DNA of 64,000 nt from Paracoccus marinus (GTDB lineage Bacteria > Pseudomonadota > Alphaproteobacteria > Rhodobacterales > Rhodobacteraceae). The notes beneath the pieces are model-generated. The model was not told where the DNA came from. It saw nothing but the letters and a program-made list of their open reading frames with translations, and did no database searches. Positions 1 through 10,246 of this stretch are shown here, in pieces. Numbering within the stretch: position 1 is the first letter of the stretch; every line of letters starts with the position of its first letter. The translations under genes were made by a program, and so were the position numbers. Location: contig NZ_VJYZ01000025.1 of NCBI RefSeq assembly GCF_007018965.1, forward strand, positions 1 to 64,000. Reading direction: 5' to 3'.

Positions 1-422
1 CTCCGCCCCATGCCCACCCGCGGAGAATGGACCGATCAGATCAGCAGCGGCAGGAGGAGAGCGCCGTGGCGCTTACAGCTTTCGACGAAGCAGAGCAATT
101 TTCTGACGACGGATAGCCTGAAGCAGGAGACCGTGAGAAGGCTGGCGTGGAGGCTGGGCGTTTCGAGCAGCGGTAAAGGATACCCGTGCCGTGTTCCGGT
201 CACGCGCAGTTCCTGCCCGAGAGCGCGCTGGCCCGCGAATACATCCATGCGAGCTGAGGCATGTAGGTGTCCTTACCTGACGATGACCGGCGAGGAGTAT
301 ACTGCGTCGCGAACGGAATCTTGGCTTGCAACTATTTGGCATCGTTGGCGTTCCCTGTCACATGCATGGCGGCCCCCTCGGGGTTGCCGAGCACGGGGCT
401 TGCCGCGCACGCAGGGGTTCAG
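1..422. other. Upstream region without a recognisable gene
   Basis: No reading frame here looks like a protein I recognise; open frames on both strands have unnatural Arg/Ser/Pro-rich composition. In many Rhodobacterales rpsA lies directly upstream of ihfB, but nothing resembling the C-terminus of ribosomal protein S1 is seen. The stretch presumably contains the ihfB promoter and leader. A short frame ending in a TGA near position 255 (containing FLPESALAREY) has a coding look but is preceded by a stop, so it may be debris of an older gene. Confidence 0.4.
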
Positions 423-707
423 ATGATCCGGTCCGAATTGATCCAGAAGATTGCCGACGAGAACCCCCACCTGATCCAGCGTGACGTTGAGAAGATCGTA
501 GGCACCGTGTTCGAGGAGGTGATCGCCGCCATGGCGCGCGGCGACCGGGTCGAGTTGCGGGGCTTCGGCGCGTTCTCGGTCAAGCAGCGCGACGCGCGGC
601 AGGGCCGCAACCCGCGCACCGGCGACATGGTGCAGGTGGAACAGAAGCACGTCCCGTTCTTCAAGACGGGCAAGCTGCTGCGCGACCGGCTCAACCCCGA
701 CGACTGA
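423..707 (+). CDS. ihfB: Integration host factor subunit beta
   Basis: Encodes a 94-residue DNA-bending protein of the HU/IHF family, which heterodimerises with IHF-alpha and shapes promoters, recombination sites and phage DNA in the nucleoid. The start [17 protein letters not shown] and the family signature around residues 46-65 ([14 protein letters not shown] followed by GRNPRTGD) are directly visible; the proline in RNPRTG sits at the tip of the DNA-intercalating arm. Length is normal for IhfB. An in-frame start exists upstream at 267, but the ATG at 423 gives the conserved N-terminus. The next gene is lapA, an arrangement common in proteobacteria. Confidence 0.95.
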   Translation: MIRSELIQKIADENPHLIQRDVEKIVGTVFEEVIAAMARGDRVELRGFGAFSVKQRDARQGRNPRTGDMVQVEQKHVPFFKTGKLLRDRLNPDD

Positions 708-857
708 GGGCGGGCAGCCGTCATACGCGCCCACCGGCCTGGCTTCGGGGCGGTTGCGAGCGGCGGCGCGATGGGCCAGATTGCGCCCGACGCCGCCCCG
801 CCGTCCGGTTCGCCGCACCGCGCGGGCCCGTGGCCGCCGACCCGATAGGAGCCTTTG

Positions 858-1310
858 ATGCGAACCCTGCGCCTGCTGCTCGTGACCCTGCTGGGCCTGA
901 TCCTGATCTGCATCGCGCTGGCGAACCGCACGTCGGTCACGGTCAGCCTGGTCCCGCGCACGGTGGCAGAGTTCGCGGGCGGTCGCTGGTCGGCCTCGAT
1001 GCCGCTGTTCCTGCTGATCTTCCTCGCGCTGGCCCTGGGCATGGTGCTGGGGATCGTGGTCGAATGGATGCGGGAATCGCATTACCGCAACCTCGCCGCC
1101 GCCCGGCAGCGCGACCTGGCGGCCCGCCAGCGCGCGGGCGATGTCGTCGTGACCCGCACCGGCGCGGTCGCGCCCCGCGACGAAGTGCTGGCGATCCTCG
1201 ACGCGCCCAAGGCGCCGCGCCCGCAAACGACCGCCGGGCTGCCGGTTCCAGGCACCGCAACGGCGCAACTGCCGGTGCCCGCGTCCGCCACGGCCGTCGC
1301 CCGCCCGTGA
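858..1310 (+). CDS. lapA: LapA domain inner-membrane protein (DUF1049)
   Basis: A 150-residue LapA/YciS-like protein. Residues about 4-22 and 50-72 form two hydrophobic helices, the usual LapA topology, followed by a charged cytoplasmic helix ([19 protein letters not shown]). The tail is rich in Ala, Pro and Thr and looks disordered. In enterobacteria LapA works with LapB to control LpxC turnover and hence lipopolysaccharide synthesis; no lapB is adjacent here, so this role is inferred from the family. The ATG at 858 is preceded by AGGAG, which favours it over the TTG one codon earlier. It overlaps trpF by four bases. Confidence 0.8.
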   Translation: MRTLRLLLVTLLGLILICIALANRTSVTVSLVPRTVAEFAGGRWSASMPLFLLIFLALALGMVLGIVVEWMRESHYRNLAAARQRDLAARQRAGDVVVTRTGAVAPRDEVLAILDAPKAPRPQTTAGLPVPGTATAQLPVPASATAVARP

Positions 1311-1999
1311 ACGGACGCCCCGAAACGGCCGTCAAGATCTGCGGGCTGCGGACGGCGGCCGACATCGAGGCGGCGGCACAGGTAGGCGCGCGCTATGCGG
1401 GCTTCGTGTTCTTCCCGCGCTCGCCCCGCAACCTCTCGGTGGACGAAGCCGCGGCGCTTGCGCTGGCCGCACCGGACGGGATCGCTCGGGTGGGCCTGTT
1501 CGTGAACCCCACCGACGCCGACCTCGATCATGTCCTCGCGTCCGTGGCCCTCGACATCGTGCAGCTGCACGGGGCCGAACCGCCCGCCCGCGTGGCCGAG
1601 GTCCGCGCCCGCACCGGCCTGCCGGTGATGAAGGCGGTGGGCGTCGCGGGCCCCGGCGACTTGCCCGCGCTGACCGACTACGGTATTGTCGCCGACATCC
1701 TGCTGATCGACGCCAAGCCGCCGAAGGATGCGGCCCTGCCGGGCGGAAACGGCCTTGCCTTCGACTGGTCGCTTCTTGCCGGGCGCCGGTTCCTGCGGCC
1801 GTGGATGCTTGCCGGCGGCCTGACACCCGGCAACGTGGCCGAGGCGATCCGGCTGACCCGCGCGCCCGCCGTGGACGTCAGTTCCGGCGTCGAAAGCGCG
1901 CCGGGGGTCAAGGATGCGGGGCTGATCCGCGACTTCGTCGCCGCCGCCACCGGCGCGACCGCCACCAGGGGCACAACCGCCCCGGACGCCAGGCGGTGA
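1307..1999 (+). CDS. trpF: Phosphoribosylanthranilate isomerase
   Basis: Catalyses the Amadori rearrangement of N-(5'-phosphoribosyl)anthranilate in tryptophan biosynthesis, in the cytoplasm. The 230-residue protein starts at a GTG that overlaps the lapA stop (GTGA). The KICGLR motif near residue 10 carries the catalytic cysteine; the phosphate-binding end of the TIM barrel is seen in [10 protein letters not shown] and VDVSSGVE, with the catalytic aspartate in LLIDAK. Length is typical for a monofunctional TrpF. trpB follows after a GNAT gene, so trpF and trpB are probably cotranscribed; trpA is not in the window. Confidence 0.95.
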   Translation: MNGRPETAVKICGLRTAADIEAAAQVGARYAGFVFFPRSPRNLSVDEAAALALAAPDGIARVGLFVNPTDADLDHVLASVALDIVQLHGAEPPARVAEVRARTGLPVMKAVGVAGPGDLPALTDYGIVADILLIDAKPPKDAALPGGNGLAFDWSLLAGRRFLRPWMLAGGLTPGNVAEAIRLTRAPAVDVSSGVESAPGVKDAGLIRDFVAAATGATATRGTTAPDARR

Positions 2000-2436
2000 T
2001 CTGGCGCGAGGCCACCCGCGACGACGTGCCCGCGATCGTGGCCATGCTCGCCGCCGACTCGCTCGGGGCATCGCGCGAGGTCGCGGACCCCGCCGCCTAT
2101 CTCGCCGCCTTCGACGCGATGGCGGCCGAGGGAGCGAACCTGCAGATCGTGGCCGAGGACGGCGGGCGCGTCATCGCCTGCTACCAGATCACCTTCATCT
2201 CGGGCCTGTCGCTGCAGGGCACCCGACGCGCGCTGGTCGAAGGCGTCCGCGTCGCGCCCGAACTGCGTGGGCAAGGCGTCGGCGCGCAGATGTTCGCTGA
2301 TGCCGAAGCGCGCGCCCGCGCCGCCGGCTGCCGGGTCATGCAGCTGACCACCAACGCCGCCCGCACCGATGCGCACCGCTTCTACGACAGGCTCGGGTTT
2401 ACCGCGTCCCATGTCGGGTTTAAGAAAACGCTCTGA
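1996..2436 (+). CDS. GNAT family N-acetyltransferase
   Basis: A 146-residue acetyl-CoA-dependent acyltransferase. The acetyl-CoA binding loop is recognisable as [14 protein letters not shown] at about residues 90-103, and the C-terminal [18 protein letters not shown] matches the usual last strand-helix unit of the fold. It starts at a GTG overlapping the trpF stop by four bases and sits between trpF and trpB, so it is expressed with tryptophan genes. The substrate cannot be read from sequence; the position may simply reflect a conserved operon insertion in this lineage. Confidence 0.85.
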   Translation: MIWREATRDDVPAIVAMLAADSLGASREVADPAAYLAAFDAMAAEGANLQIVAEDGGRVIACYQITFISGLSLQGTRRALVEGVRVAPELRGQGVGAQMFADAEARARAAGCRVMQLTTNAARTDAHRFYDRLGFTASHVGFKKTL

Positions 2437-2457
2437 CCCTGCCGACAGGAGCGTGCG

Positions 2458-3684
<1,227 letters not shown>

Positions 3685-3696
3685 CGGCGTGCCCGC

Positions 3697-4323
3697 TCAG
3701 CGGGTCAGCGTCAGGACGTTCAGGATCGACTCGCGATAGGGCTGCGGGAACAGGATCCGGGCGCTGTCGGGGCCGGTGACCTCGAACACGCCAACGTCGG
3801 GCAGGGTTTCGCCCGCCGAGGTGTCCACGACCTCGGGGAAATCCGCGTAATCCATCGGCTGTTCCCCGGCGACGAAGGTCGAGCCGAGATAGACCCAGCG
3901 CCCGTCCGCAAGTTGCAGCGTGCCGCGCGTGCGCTGCGATCCGGTGAGCTTGTCGAAGGTCAGGCGGCCGACATCCGCCGCGATCCGGCAGCGGAACGGC
4001 GGATAGCCGACCGCGGGCAGCAGCCCGCCGATCTTGGTCATGCTGCACTTCCAGTCGCCAGTCAGGTCTGCCGCGGCCACGTCTTCGGCAGGCTGGGCCA
4101 AGCCCGTCAACGCAAGCCTCGCCAGCGCCAATTGGGCCGCATCACCCTCGACGACCAGCTGGCGCAAGGCCGTGCCGGTCGCTGCGTCGAGGTTCGCAAG
4201 CCGCTCCGCATCCGCCTGGCGGATGGTCGGTGCGGGTGCCGACTGTGCAAGGGCAGCACTTGGAAGGGCAGCACTTGGAATGGCGGTCGCCAGCAGGGCG
4301 GCGACGAAGATCGGGCGGGTCAT
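3697..4323 (-). CDS. Secreted DUF4893 domain protein
   Basis: A 208-residue exported protein of unknown function. It begins with a signal peptide ending about ALAQSA, then matches the DUF4893 layout: an N-terminal helical stretch (ADAERLANLDAATGTALRQL), a lipocalin-like beta section beginning DLTGDWKCSMTKIGG, and a C-terminal VFEVTGPDSARILFPQPYRES. The signal region contains a 15-base tandem duplication that repeats PSAAL. It stands alone between trpB (convergent) and the DUF2237-pth pair (same strand, 36 bases upstream). The location is inferred to be periplasmic. Confidence 0.75.
   Translation of the reverse strand: MTRPIFVAALLATAIPSAALPSAALAQSAPAPTIRQADAERLANLDAATGTALRQLVVEGDAAQLALARLALTGLAQPAEDVAAADLTGDWKCSMTKIGGLLPAVGYPPFRCRIAADVGRLTFDKLTGSQRTRGTLQLADGRWVYLGSTFVAGEQPMDYADFPEVVDTSAGETLPDVGVFEVTGPDSARILFPQPYRESILNVLTLTR
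4251..4280. repeat. 15-bp perfect tandem duplication in a signal peptide
   Basis: The unit GGGCAGCACTTGGAA occurs twice without a spacer, inside the DUF4893 gene, where on the coding strand it duplicates five residues of the signal-peptide hydrophobic core. It keeps frame and is probably a replication-slippage product. Confidence 0.8.
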
Positions 4324-4359
4324 GGCAGGCTCCTTTCCGCCGGGACGGGATCACGGGGA

Positions 4360-4761
4360 TCAGCCCCCGGTCACCCCGTCCCCGTTGCGGGTCTGGCCGT
4401 CAACGGCGTGCGCCCGCAGCAGTTCCAGCGGCACCACCCGCGTCGCGGCGCTGTGCGTCGCCGAAAGGACGACCCGCGGCGCCGCGAATTCCTGCGCCGC
4501 CTGCAGGAACCGGCTCGCGCACAGGCACCAGCGGTCGCCCGGCTTCAGCCCGGCGAAGCGGTATTCGGGGCGCGGCGTGGACAGGTCGTTGCCGAGATAT
4601 TTCGAGAACGCGAGGAACTCCGCCGTCAGGATCACGCAGACGGTGTGGCTGCCGACATCCTCGGGGCCGGTGTCGCAGCAGCCGTTGCGATAGAACCCGG
4701 TCATCGGATCGGTCGAGCAGCTTTCAAGCGGCCCGCCCAGGACGTTCAGCGACGGCTCCAT
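4360..4761 (-). CDS. DUF2237 family protein
   Basis: A 133-residue protein matching DUF2237, a conserved cysteine-containing family of unknown function. Typical segments are NVLGGPLESCS at the start, TGFYRNGCCDTG, HTVCVILTAEFLAFSKYLGNDL and KPGDRWCLCASRF, followed by the usual C-terminal LSATHSAATRVVPLELL. The start ATG overlaps the pth stop codon by one base, so the two are translationally coupled. The several conserved cysteines suggest metal or redox chemistry, but this is inference. Confidence 0.85.
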   Translation of the reverse strand: MEPSLNVLGGPLESCSTDPMTGFYRNGCCDTGPEDVGSHTVCVILTAEFLAFSKYLGNDLSTPRPEYRFAGLKPGDRWCLCASRFLQAAQEFAAPRVVLSATHSAATRVVPLELLRAHAVDGQTRNGDGVTGG

Positions 4762-5477
4762 CACGACTTGCCCCCGAACATCGCGCGAAGGGCGTCGAGC
4801 TTTCCTTCCAGGTCGGCGGGGCGGTCCGCCTGTGTTTGCGCCACGGGCGCGGGCTTCGGCGGTCTTGCCTCGGGCGCAGCCGCTGGCCGCGCGGTCCCGC
4901 TGTTTCTCGCCGGCTGCGTCCGCGCCGCGACCGCCGTCATGAACCGCCCGTCGTCGCGCGCGGCCAGCGCAGGCGCGCCGTCCGAAACGCCCCGGATCAG
5001 GTCGTCCAGCCACGCGCCATCCGCCTTGGCGAAGTCCGACAGGACATAACCCGCGACCCGGTCCTTGTGCCCGGGATGGCCGATCCCCAGCCGCACCCGT
5101 CGATACGCCTCGCCCACATGCTGGTGGATCGAGCGCAGGCCGTTATGGCCCGCGTGCCCGCCCCCGGTCTTGACCCGGCACTTGCCGGGGGCAAGGTCCA
5201 GCTCGTCATGCAGCACGACGATGTCGGCGGGATCGAGCTTAAGGTAGCGCATCGCCTCGCCCACCGACTGCCCGCTGAGGTTCATGAAGGTCTGAGGCTT
5301 CAGCGCCACGACCTTTTCGTCGCCCAGCCGCCCCTCGGCGACCAGCCCCTGGAACCGCGCCCGCCACGGCGAAAACCCGTGATCGGCGGCGATCCGGTCG
5401 ATCGCCATCCAGCCGATATTGTGGCGGTTGCCCGCATATTGCGCGCCCGGGTTGCCCAGTCCGACGATCAGCTGCAC
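4761..5477 (-). CDS. pth: Peptidyl-tRNA hydrolase
   Basis: Releases tRNA from prematurely dissociated peptidyl-tRNA in the cytoplasm. The N-terminus reads [11 protein letters not shown] from a GTG at 5477 preceded by an AGGTGGG ribosome site; an ATG ten codons upstream gives an atypical extension and is not preferred. The catalytic histidine is in NRHNIGW (about residue 19) and the partner aspartate in VVLHDELDL. The core ends near residue 190; the remaining tail of about 50 residues, rich in Ala/Pro, is an extension seen in Rhodobacterales. It is divergent from clpP and cotranscribed with the DUF2237 gene. Confidence 0.95.
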   Translation of the reverse strand: MQLIVGLGNPGAQYAGNRHNIGWMAIDRIAADHGFSPWRARFQGLVAEGRLGDEKVVALKPQTFMNLSGQSVGEAMRYLKLDPADIVVLHDELDLAPGKCRVKTGGGHAGHNGLRSIHQHVGEAYRRVRLGIGHPGHKDRVAGYVLSDFAKADGAWLDDLIRGVSDGAPALAARDDGRFMTAVAARTQPARNSGTARPAAAPEARPPKPAPVAQTQADRPADLEGKLDALRAMFGGKS

Positions 5478-5509
5478 CGGCCCACCTTTCCCTGCAATTC
5501 GACCCATCC

Positions 5510-5536
5510 CTTGCAGGTGGCCTCGCGCGTTACTAA
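5510..5536 (+). promoter_or_regulatory. Possible heat-shock-type promoter for clpP
   Basis: CTTGCA at 5510-5515 and TACTAA at 5531-5536 lie upstream of clpP. The CTTG element followed after 17 bases by a T/A-rich -10 resembles alphaproteobacterial RpoH promoters, and clpP is a known heat-shock gene. Based on pattern only; the start site is unproven. Confidence 0.3.
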
Positions 5537-5621
5537 GACTCTGTCAACCTTTCGCCCGTAAAGACGGTGGACGGGCAGGACCGCGGGCGGGTGCCCGCGA
5601 TGGACGATCACAGGGGCTTCG

Positions 5622-6251
5622 ATGCACGATCCGCAAGAATTCTACATGAACACGCTCGTCCCGATGGTGGTGGAACAGACCAGCCGGGGCGAACGCGCCT
5701 ACGACATCTTCTCGCGCCTGCTCAAGGAACGCATCATCTTCGTGTCGGGGCCGGTCCACGACGGCATGTCGACGCTGATCTCGGCCCAGCTGCTTTTCCT
5801 TGAGGCGGAGAACCCGTCCAAGGACATCAGCATGTACATCAACAGCCCCGGCGGCGTTGTGACGGCGGGGCTGTCGATCTACGACACGATGCAGTACGTG
5901 CGCCCGCGCATCTCGACCCTAGTGATCGGGCAGGCCGCGTCGATGGGCGCGCTGCTGCTGGCGGGCGGCGAAAAGGGCTCGCGCTTCTCGCTGCCCAACA
6001 GCCGGATCATGGTCCACCAGCCCTCGGGCGGGTTCCGCGGCAACGCGACCGACCTGCTGATCCACGCCGAGGAAACCCACAAGCTCAAGCACCGCATGAA
6101 CGAAATCTACGTCGAACATACCGGCCGCACCCTGGACGAGGTCGAGCGCGCGCTTGACCGCGACCGCTTCATGTCGCCGCAAGAGGCCAAGGAGTTCGGG
6201 CTGATCGACGAGATCCTGGAAAACCGCGGCAAGGCCGTTCCCGACAGCTGA
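5622..6251 (+). CDS. clpP: ATP-dependent Clp protease proteolytic subunit
   Basis: The 209-residue serine peptidase forms the double-heptamer chamber that degrades substrates unfolded by ClpX or ClpA. The catalytic triad is complete: Ser107 in [10 protein letters not shown], His132 in MVHQPSGG and Asp181 in DRDRFMS. The N-terminal [22 protein letters not shown] is the classic ClpP beginning. clpX follows after 159 bases, the usual pairing. That gap holds a hairpin-capable sequence (CGGCCC and GGGCCG near 6315-6333) that could tune expression between the two genes. Confidence 0.97.
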   Translation: MHDPQEFYMNTLVPMVVEQTSRGERAYDIFSRLLKERIIFVSGPVHDGMSTLISAQLLFLEAENPSKDISMYINSPGGVVTAGLSIYDTMQYVRPRISTLVIGQAASMGALLLAGGEKGSRFSLPNSRIMVHQPSGGFRGNATDLLIHAEETHKLKHRMNEIYVEHTGRTLDEVERALDRDRFMSPQEAKEFGLIDEILENRGKAVPDS

Positions 6252-6410
6252 TCGCGGTCCCGTGACGCGCGGTCGCTTGCCGGCCGGGGTTTCGGGATTG
6301 TGACGACGATGCGCGGCCCTTAAGATGGGCCGACCCGCGGGTGCGGCGCTTGCCGCCCCCGACCCTGCCGGCCCCTTCGGGTCGCAGTGACGAAGGACGA
6401 GGATCCGACC

Positions 6411-7673
<1,263 letters not shown>

Positions 7674-7694
7674 TTTCCCCTGACGGCATTCATG

Positions 7695-7721
7695 AAGCGC
7701 GGCTTGACGGCCGCGCTTTTT
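7695..7721 (+). terminator. Rho-independent terminator after clpX
   Basis: A 9-bp perfect stem (AAGCGCGGC at 7695-7703 and GCCGCGCTT at 7710-7718) with a 6-base loop, continuing into a T tract. Confidence 0.85.
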
Positions 7722-7779
7722 GCAGCCGGCACGGCGAACCCGGCTTGACCGATACTGCCGACGCACGTTTCCTGACGGC

Positions 7780-8181
7780 ATGAACAGGATCGCCTTCGGT
7801 CTCGCCGTCTCGCACGCGCAAGTCAGCGTGTTCGATCTATCGTTCGCGGACTTTCCGATCTGGACGGATGCGGATGTCGCACGCGGCTTCGTATCGCACC
7901 AAAGCCACGTTGCCATCGGGCTGCCCGACTGCGTCGCAGTCCACGTCATCTTTGCGCTGCATGGAGGCGCCCTGTCGAGCGATAGAGCGAATGAAGTGCC
8001 GCTCCACGCCCGATCCGACCGCATCATGATCGCGTCCGTGCCTGACGAGCGCGAACTGAACGTCCGTCCCGGCAGCTACTTACTAAGGTTTGAGATCACC
8101 GACCACGCGGCCGAAATCCCGACCATGCGCCTCGATCTCGCCCCCTTAGGCCAGGGCGGTTCCGGTCACGTCCCCATATAG
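7780..8181 (+). CDS. ComJ-family small protein
   Basis: A 133-residue protein resembling the competence protein ComJ (Nin) family: an N-terminal [14 protein letters not shown] segment, the hallmark [10 protein letters not shown], a short beta run and a C-terminal [15 protein letters not shown], equivalent to the VPxGxYxLxFE motif of that family. In Bacillus subtilis ComJ binds and inhibits the DNA-entry nuclease NucA; relatives elsewhere occur as immunity-type proteins. No NucA-like nuclease is visible nearby, so it appears to be an orphan. It follows the clpX terminator and has its own start; a related but disrupted gene lies at 50.7-51.6 kb. Confidence 0.55.
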   Translation: MNRIAFGLAVSHAQVSVFDLSFADFPIWTDADVARGFVSHQSHVAIGLPDCVAVHVIFALHGGALSSDRANEVPLHARSDRIMIASVPDERELNVRPGSYLLRFEITDHAAEIPTMRLDLAPLGQGGSGHVPI

Positions 8182-8240
8182 CTCAACCTGTACCCCAGCG
8201 CCTCGGCCAGATGAGGCGGTGGATCGTTTTGCGCGGTCAT
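8166..8240 (-). other. Short frame resembling a ComM C-terminus
   Basis: A 24-codon minus-strand frame starting ATG at 8240 contains HLAEALGYR, close to the HLAEALSYR end typical of the ComM/YifB Mg-chelatase-like ATPase. No other part of comM is visible upstream because a stop precedes it. It overlaps the 3' end of the ComJ-like gene on the other strand. It may be a comM remnant or chance. Confidence 0.2.
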
Positions 8241-8360
8241 GGGTTCGGACTGATCGCCCGCGCCGCTCTCTCAGGTGATCGTCCGCGCGGGGCGGTCAAG
8301 CTCCGCGACCGATCCAGGCGCGGCCCGCTTATAGCGCCATGCCACGCACCCACAACCTCG

Positions 8361-9641
8361 TCAGTGCGCCGGCCCCGCCTTGATCAGCTTCTGCATATCC
8401 GCAGCCGTCAGCACCTCCGACCGGCCGCCCCACTGCTGGCGCAGGTAGTTCACCAACTCGGCCAGCTGCTGGTCGCTCAGCTGCGCGGCGTAGCCGGGCA
8501 TGCGCTGCATCCGCTCGCCGTGGGCAAGCTCCTGCGGGGCGATCCCTTCGCGGATAACCCGGACCAGGTTCAGCGGGTCGTCCATCATGGCGGTGGTGTT
8601 GGTCGCTAGCGGCACCGACGAGTGGGGCTGCCCCTGGCCGTTGGTCCCGTGGCAGCCCGCGCACAGGCCGAGGTAATGCAGCCGCCCCGCCGGATCGGGC
8701 GAGACCGCCGCCGGCAGCGCGGCCGCCGCGCGGCCCTGACCGCCAAGCAGGTAGGTCGAGATGGCGGTCAGCGACGCGTCGTCCATGTGGCTGGTCGATT
8801 GCTGCAGGACCGGCAACATCGTCAGCGTGGGCACGCCCTGCGGCGACACGCCGCGATGCAGGAAGGCGATCAGGTCGTCGGGGTTCCAGCCGCGCCGCAC
8901 CATCGAATTTTGCTGGAGATCGGGCGCATAGGCGCCTTCCAGCACCTGGCCGCCAAGGGCCGGCTCGGTCATCGCGAAGGCGAGGTTCCGGGGCGTGTGG
9001 CATTCGCCGCAGTGGCCCAGCACATCGACCAGATAGCGGCCGCGGGCGCGGTCGGGCGCCTCGCCCTCGGCCGGGGCAAAGGGCTGCGCGTCGGGCCGGA
9101 ACAGCGCGTTCCACAAGGACAGCGCCGGCCGCACGTTGAAGGGGAACATTAGGTCGGGGCGGCGGCTCGGTTTCTCGACCGGGCGCTGCGCCATCAGCCA
9201 TGCGTAAAGCGCGTCGGAATCCGCGCGGGTGATCGCGTGGTAGCTGACATAGGGCATCGCCGGGTAAAGGTTCCGGCCCCCCGGCGCCACGCCCCAGGCG
9301 ACCGCGCGGTACAGGTCGTCCGCGCTCCACTCGCCGATGCCGTGTTCGCGCGAGGGCGAGATGTTGGTGCCGTACAGCGTCCCCATCGGCAGGTGCATGG
9401 GATAGCCGCCGCCCAGCTCCGATCCGCCTTCGGGATCAAGGTGGCAGGCCACGCAGTCGGCATCGCGCGCGACCTCGGCCCCGCGCGCCACCAGCGCGGC
9501 ACGGTCAGGCGCCGCGAGGGCGGCGAAATCGACGGTGGCGGGCGGCAGCGGGGCCAGCCGGGTGCCCTTCCAGTAAAGCAGGCCGGTGACGATCAATGCC
9601 AGCAGGACGGCGATGGCGAGGTAGCGCAGCAGACGGACCAT
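8361..9641 (-). CDS. Three-haem cytochrome c subunit of a molybdenum dehydrogenase
   Basis: A 426-residue membrane-anchored cytochrome c. Residues about 5-24 form an N-terminal hydrophobic anchor, followed by three haem-binding CXXCH motifs: CVACH at 63-67, CGECH at 211-215 and CAGCH at 327-331. Methionine ligands are plausible in the MPY and MPG segments. The architecture matches the cytochrome subunit of membrane-bound alcohol/aldehyde dehydrogenases and of molybdenum hydroxylases. It is the third gene of the operon, its ATG overlapping the [2Fe-2S] subunit stop. It would pass electrons from the periplasmic enzyme to quinone or the respiratory chain. Confidence 0.88.
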   Translation of the reverse strand: MVRLLRYLAIAVLLALIVTGLLYWKGTRLAPLPPATVDFAALAAPDRAALVARGAEVARDADCVACHLDPEGGSELGGGYPMHLPMGTLYGTNISPSREHGIGEWSADDLYRAVAWGVAPGGRNLYPAMPYVSYHAITRADSDALYAWLMAQRPVEKPSRRPDLMFPFNVRPALSLWNALFRPDAQPFAPAEGEAPDRARGRYLVDVLGHCGECHTPRNLAFAMTEPALGGQVLEGAYAPDLQQNSMVRRGWNPDDLIAFLHRGVSPQGVPTLTMLPVLQQSTSHMDDASLTAISTYLLGGQGRAAAALPAAVSPDPAGRLHYLGLCAGCHGTNGQGQPHSSVPLATNTTAMMDDPLNLVRVIREGIAPQELAHGERMQRMPGYAAQLSDQQLAELVNYLRQQWGGRSEVLTAADMQKLIKAGPAH

Positions 9642-10246
9642 CAGCCACGCCCCCCGGCTGCCGGACCTGCGGCCGCGGTGACCGCGGGCTCGGGATCGCC
9701 GGTGGTGAGGCCGGGAGTGTTCAGCACCACGTCGCGCACCGCGCCGAGATAGCGGACATAGCCGGTGCAGCGGCAGATGTTCTCGTTCATCGCGGCAAGC
9801 ACCGTATCCTCGACCTGATCGCGCGGGACCGGCGCCCGCTCAAGCCGTTCGACCAGCGCCTGCGCCGAGATGACGAAGCCGGGCGTGCAGAAGCTGCACT
9901 GAAACGAGAAATGATCAAGGAACGCCTGCTGGATGGCCGAGGGCACGGGATTGCCCTGCCCGTCATCGCCCGCCATCCCTTCGATGGTGCGGATGGACTT
10001 GCCGCTGGCATAGGCCGCGCCGGTCACGCAGGCCGGCAGCGGCGTCAGCGCGGCGGCGCTGCCCGCCACCCCGTCGTCGATCAGCACCGAACAGGCGCGG
10101 CACACCCCCTGCCCACAGGCGACGCGGGTGCCGGTGAGGCCGAGATATTCGTGCAGAAGCTCGGTCAGCATCAGGTCGGCCGGGATGTCCAGCGGCCCGA
10201 CCTTCTGCCCGTTGACGGTCGCCTCGAATGTGATCCGGTCGGCCAT
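9641..10246 (-). CDS. [2Fe-2S] subunit of a molybdenum hydroxylase
   Basis: A 201-residue small subunit of the xanthine oxidase family. The plant-type [2Fe-2S] cluster ligands are Cys44, 49, 52 (ACGQGVCRAC) and 73; the second, all-helical domain supplies Cys117, 120 (CSFCTPGF) and 158, 160 (ICRCTGY). It is the electron relay between the molybdopterin site in the large subunit and the cytochrome c. The gene overlaps its neighbours by one base on each side. Closest types by layout are isoquinoline 1-oxidoreductase IorA and aldehyde dehydrogenase small subunits. No signal peptide is present, so it would be co-exported with its Tat partner. Confidence 0.92.
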   Translation of the reverse strand: MADRITFEATVNGQKVGPLDIPADLMLTELLHEYLGLTGTRVACGQGVCRACSVLIDDGVAGSAAALTPLPACVTGAAYASGKSIRTIEGMAGDDGQGNPVPSAIQQAFLDHFSFQCSFCTPGFVISAQALVERLERAPVPRDQVEDTVLAAMNENICRCTGYVRYLGAVRDVVLNTPGLTTGDPEPAVTAAAGPAAGGRG

